5,924 bases of DNA from assembly GCA_019749855.1 (NCBI GenBank), contig JAIEPI010000056.1:1-5924 (forward strand), read 5' to 3'. The notes below the pieces were generated by a model. The model worked only from the letters and a program-made list of their open reading frames with translations. It was not told where the DNA came from and did no database searches. How positions within the stretch are numbered: the first letter of the stretch is position 1; each line of letters begins with the position of its first letter. Positions 4,843 through 5,924 of this stretch are shown here, piece after piece. A program made the position numbers and the translations under genes. The stretch is from Rickettsiales bacterium. Lineage in GTDB: Bacteria; Pseudomonadota; Alphaproteobacteria; Rickettsiales; UBA998.

Positions 4843-4857
4843 GAAGGCCGCGCCTTC
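4843..4857. repeat. GC-rich hairpin near a compositional boundary
   Basis: GAAGGC, a CGC loop and GCCTTC form a 6-bp perfect stem 23 bases after the formyltransferase stop. On the minus strand it is followed by TAGGAAAAC with no T-tract, so it is at best a poor intrinsic terminator. It lies where GC-rich DNA on the right meets AT-rich DNA on the left. Confidence 0.4.
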
Positions 4858-4879
4858 CATGGCGGCTTCACAAATGGCG

Positions 4880-5713
4880 TCACACTGGCCGCTTCTTCCG
4901 AACCCGAAAACTGATGATCCCGTCTTTCGCCGCGACTTTCCGCTGCTCGCCGTCCACGCCGAGCAGTGCCCCCGGCACATGTAGGTGCTGGGTTCGCGAT
5001 GAAGCCACGTCCGTTATGAATTCAACCTCCCCATCTGGGCTGGCATAGCGATATATTCGCAAATGGCGTCCGATCTTCTCCAATTCCCAAGTCCAATCAA
5101 TTTGGCAGTCTTGCGGCGTGAGCCGCGGCCAGTATTCCCGATCGCTCAACAACTGAGGGGTTGCCCGATGCCAATATGTATCGGGTTCTCTCAGGAAGCG
5201 ATCGAGAAGTTTCAAGGCCAGACTTTGACTCTTGACGAGCAACTCCTCGACATTCTCGCCGCCGGACAGGGGGAAGGACTCCTGCAGGAGCAGATCCCCG
5301 CCGTCCCATGTCTCGGCGAGCTTGTGGATGGTCACTCCGGTCTGCTCCAATCCTTTCAAGATCACCCATGGCAGCGGCATTGGACCCGCTCCGCGCGGCA
5401 GGAGTGAGGGATGGATATTGACGGCGTATCTGAGCGCCCCGCCGCACGAAGGCGGGATCTTGTGGGCGTAGCCCGCCGAGATGATTGCCTCGCACCCCTG
5501 CAGATTCAGCGCTTCCAGGTCTCGCGGGAGGGCGGGTGTAGTCTGCACCGGTAGGCCCAACTCGCGAGCAAGCCAACGTGTGGACTGGGCGAGGTCATAC
5601 TCCTGCTCGCCGTATGCCACGGAGAATAGCTTCAACATTTCATAATCTTCTCCGTCAACTAAGTATCGAAAACAGTCGAGGAAGATGTCATTTCCAAAAA
5701 AAGCAACCCTCAC
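4880..5713 (-). CDS. Formyltransferase family protein (methionyl-tRNA formyltransferase-like)
   Basis: 277 residues from a GTG at 5713. The N-terminal domain has V-R-V-A-F-F-G-N-D at its first strand and N99-I-H101-P-S-L-L-P-R, with G-V-T-I-H at 126-130 and W-D137-G-G-D-L-L. The spacing from His101 to Asp137 (36) equals that of E. coli Fmt His110-Asp146, so the Asn-His-Asp catalytic set for transfer from 10-formyl-tetrahydrofolate is intact. A short C-terminal domain follows with R-L-T-P-Q-D-C-Q-I-D-W and a final V-P-G-A-L-L strand region. True Fmt is about 315 residues, so this is more likely a paralogue, such as a sugar-nucleotide or secondary-metabolite N-formyltransferase; the substrate cannot be read. 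The frame is open to a GTG at 5776, but 5713 fits the fold's first strand. Neither start has a clear ribosome site. The DNA is much richer in GC than the genes to its left. Confidence 0.8.
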   Translation of the reverse strand: MRVAFFGNDIFLDCFRYLVDGEDYEMLKLFSVAYGEQEYDLAQSTRWLARELGLPVQTTPALPRDLEALNLQGCEAIISAGYAHKIPPSCGGALRYAVNIHPSLLPRGAGPMPLPWVILKGLEQTGVTIHKLAETWDGGDLLLQESFPLSGGENVEELLVKSQSLALKLLDRFLREPDTYWHRATPQLLSDREYWPRLTPQDCQIDWTWELEKIGRHLRIYRYASPDGEVEFITDVASSRTQHLHVPGALLGVDGEQRKVAAKDGIISFRVRKKRPV

Positions 5714-5924
5714 GTAAAAAAACCGGCCATTGTTGTTTTGATCGAGACACTCAATACGTAGCAGTTGGCAAGCCACGCGTCAATCGGTCGTGCCGAAGAC
5801 GGATACGGTCGCCAGCTGGATCGATCCTTCGCCGTCGCCTGCCTGACTGTGCGCGGGATGGGTTTCCCGCGGGCGGTGATCAGCTCCTCGGCTGCTGCTT
5901 GCTTCCGCTGGACACTCGTTATTT
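5714..5924. other. GC-rich stretch upstream of the formyltransferase, unassigned
   Basis: No gene can be supported. One minus-strand frame is open from the right edge to a TGA at 5710-5712 that overlaps the GTG at 5713 (a GTGA junction), which would fit the end of a coupled upstream gene. Another minus frame ends at 5784, and one plus-strand frame is open from 5762 to the edge. In GC-rich DNA such frames are expected by chance, and none has a motif I recognise. I see no convincing promoter or ribosome site. Confidence 0.3.

Noticed and set aside
5063..5471. Long plus-strand open frames opposite the formyltransferase
   Set aside because: They lie antisense to an intact enzyme with a complete catalytic set, have no recognisable motif, and are expected in GC-rich DNA.
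5097..5576. 159-codon minus-strand frame inside the formyltransferase
   Set aside because: It is Arg/Ala/Gly-rich, typical of an out-of-frame reading of GC-rich coding DNA, and overlaps the well-supported enzyme throughout.
1..5924. CRISPR array, tRNA or rRNA gene, or transposase
   Set aside because: I saw no regularly spaced repeats, no cloverleaf-like or rRNA-like sequence, and no transposase or integrase motifs on either strand.

Overview
The window looks like chromosomal or island DNA from a Gram-negative bacterium, probably a beta- or gammaproteobacterium. It carries a DNR/FNR-type regulator with a matching TTGAT-N4-ATCAA site, a lipobox protein, Shine-Dalgarno sites close to AGGAG, and small metal-island families (DUF2933, four-helix copper-storage protein) usually seen in proteobacteria. 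No species can be named. Base composition is uneven: hand counts give about 17% GC at 4201-4260 and about 63% at 5461-5520. The right-hand kilobase may therefore have a different history from the rest.

Layout. (1) 1-104, minus: the N-terminal start of an FAD flavoprotein that resembles oleate hydratase. (2) 219-2157, minus: a run of small genes. In transcription order these are a 55-aa Cys-Cys-ending peptide, a likely terminator, a 76-aa basic protein, a His-rich DUF2933 membrane protein, an ICMT-like membrane methyltransferase joined to it by a TAATG overlap, and a 91-aa two-helix membrane protein with a His/Cys tail. (3) 2158-2336: a divergent intergenic region with a perfect FNR-type box. 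(4) 2337-2756, plus: a short, Cys-rich relative of the 'host attachment protein' family. Its stop overlaps, tail to tail, that of (5) 2751-3488, minus: a Crp/Fnr regulator with the E-x-x-S-R recognition helix expected for TTGAT half-sites but no FNR-type N-terminal cysteines. (6) 3489-3765: a promoter and a perfect 15-bp inverted repeat. (7) 3766-4116, minus: a 16-cysteine cytosolic copper-storage protein (Csp/DUF326), with an 18-bp tandem repeat abutting its likely promoter. (8) 4389-4711, minus: two tiny envelope genes, a 42-aa single-helix protein and a 55-aa lipoprotein. (9) 4880-5713, minus: a complete formyltransferase in GC-rich DNA. The last ~210 bases are unassigned.

Inferred working model: a small redox- and metal-responsive region. 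The DNR-like regulator probably acts on the box about 500 bp from its own 3' end and may control both divergent genes there. Several neighbouring products are Cys- or His-rich and could bind Cu(I) or related soft metals. The flavoprotein and the formyltransferase have no evident functional link to this core.
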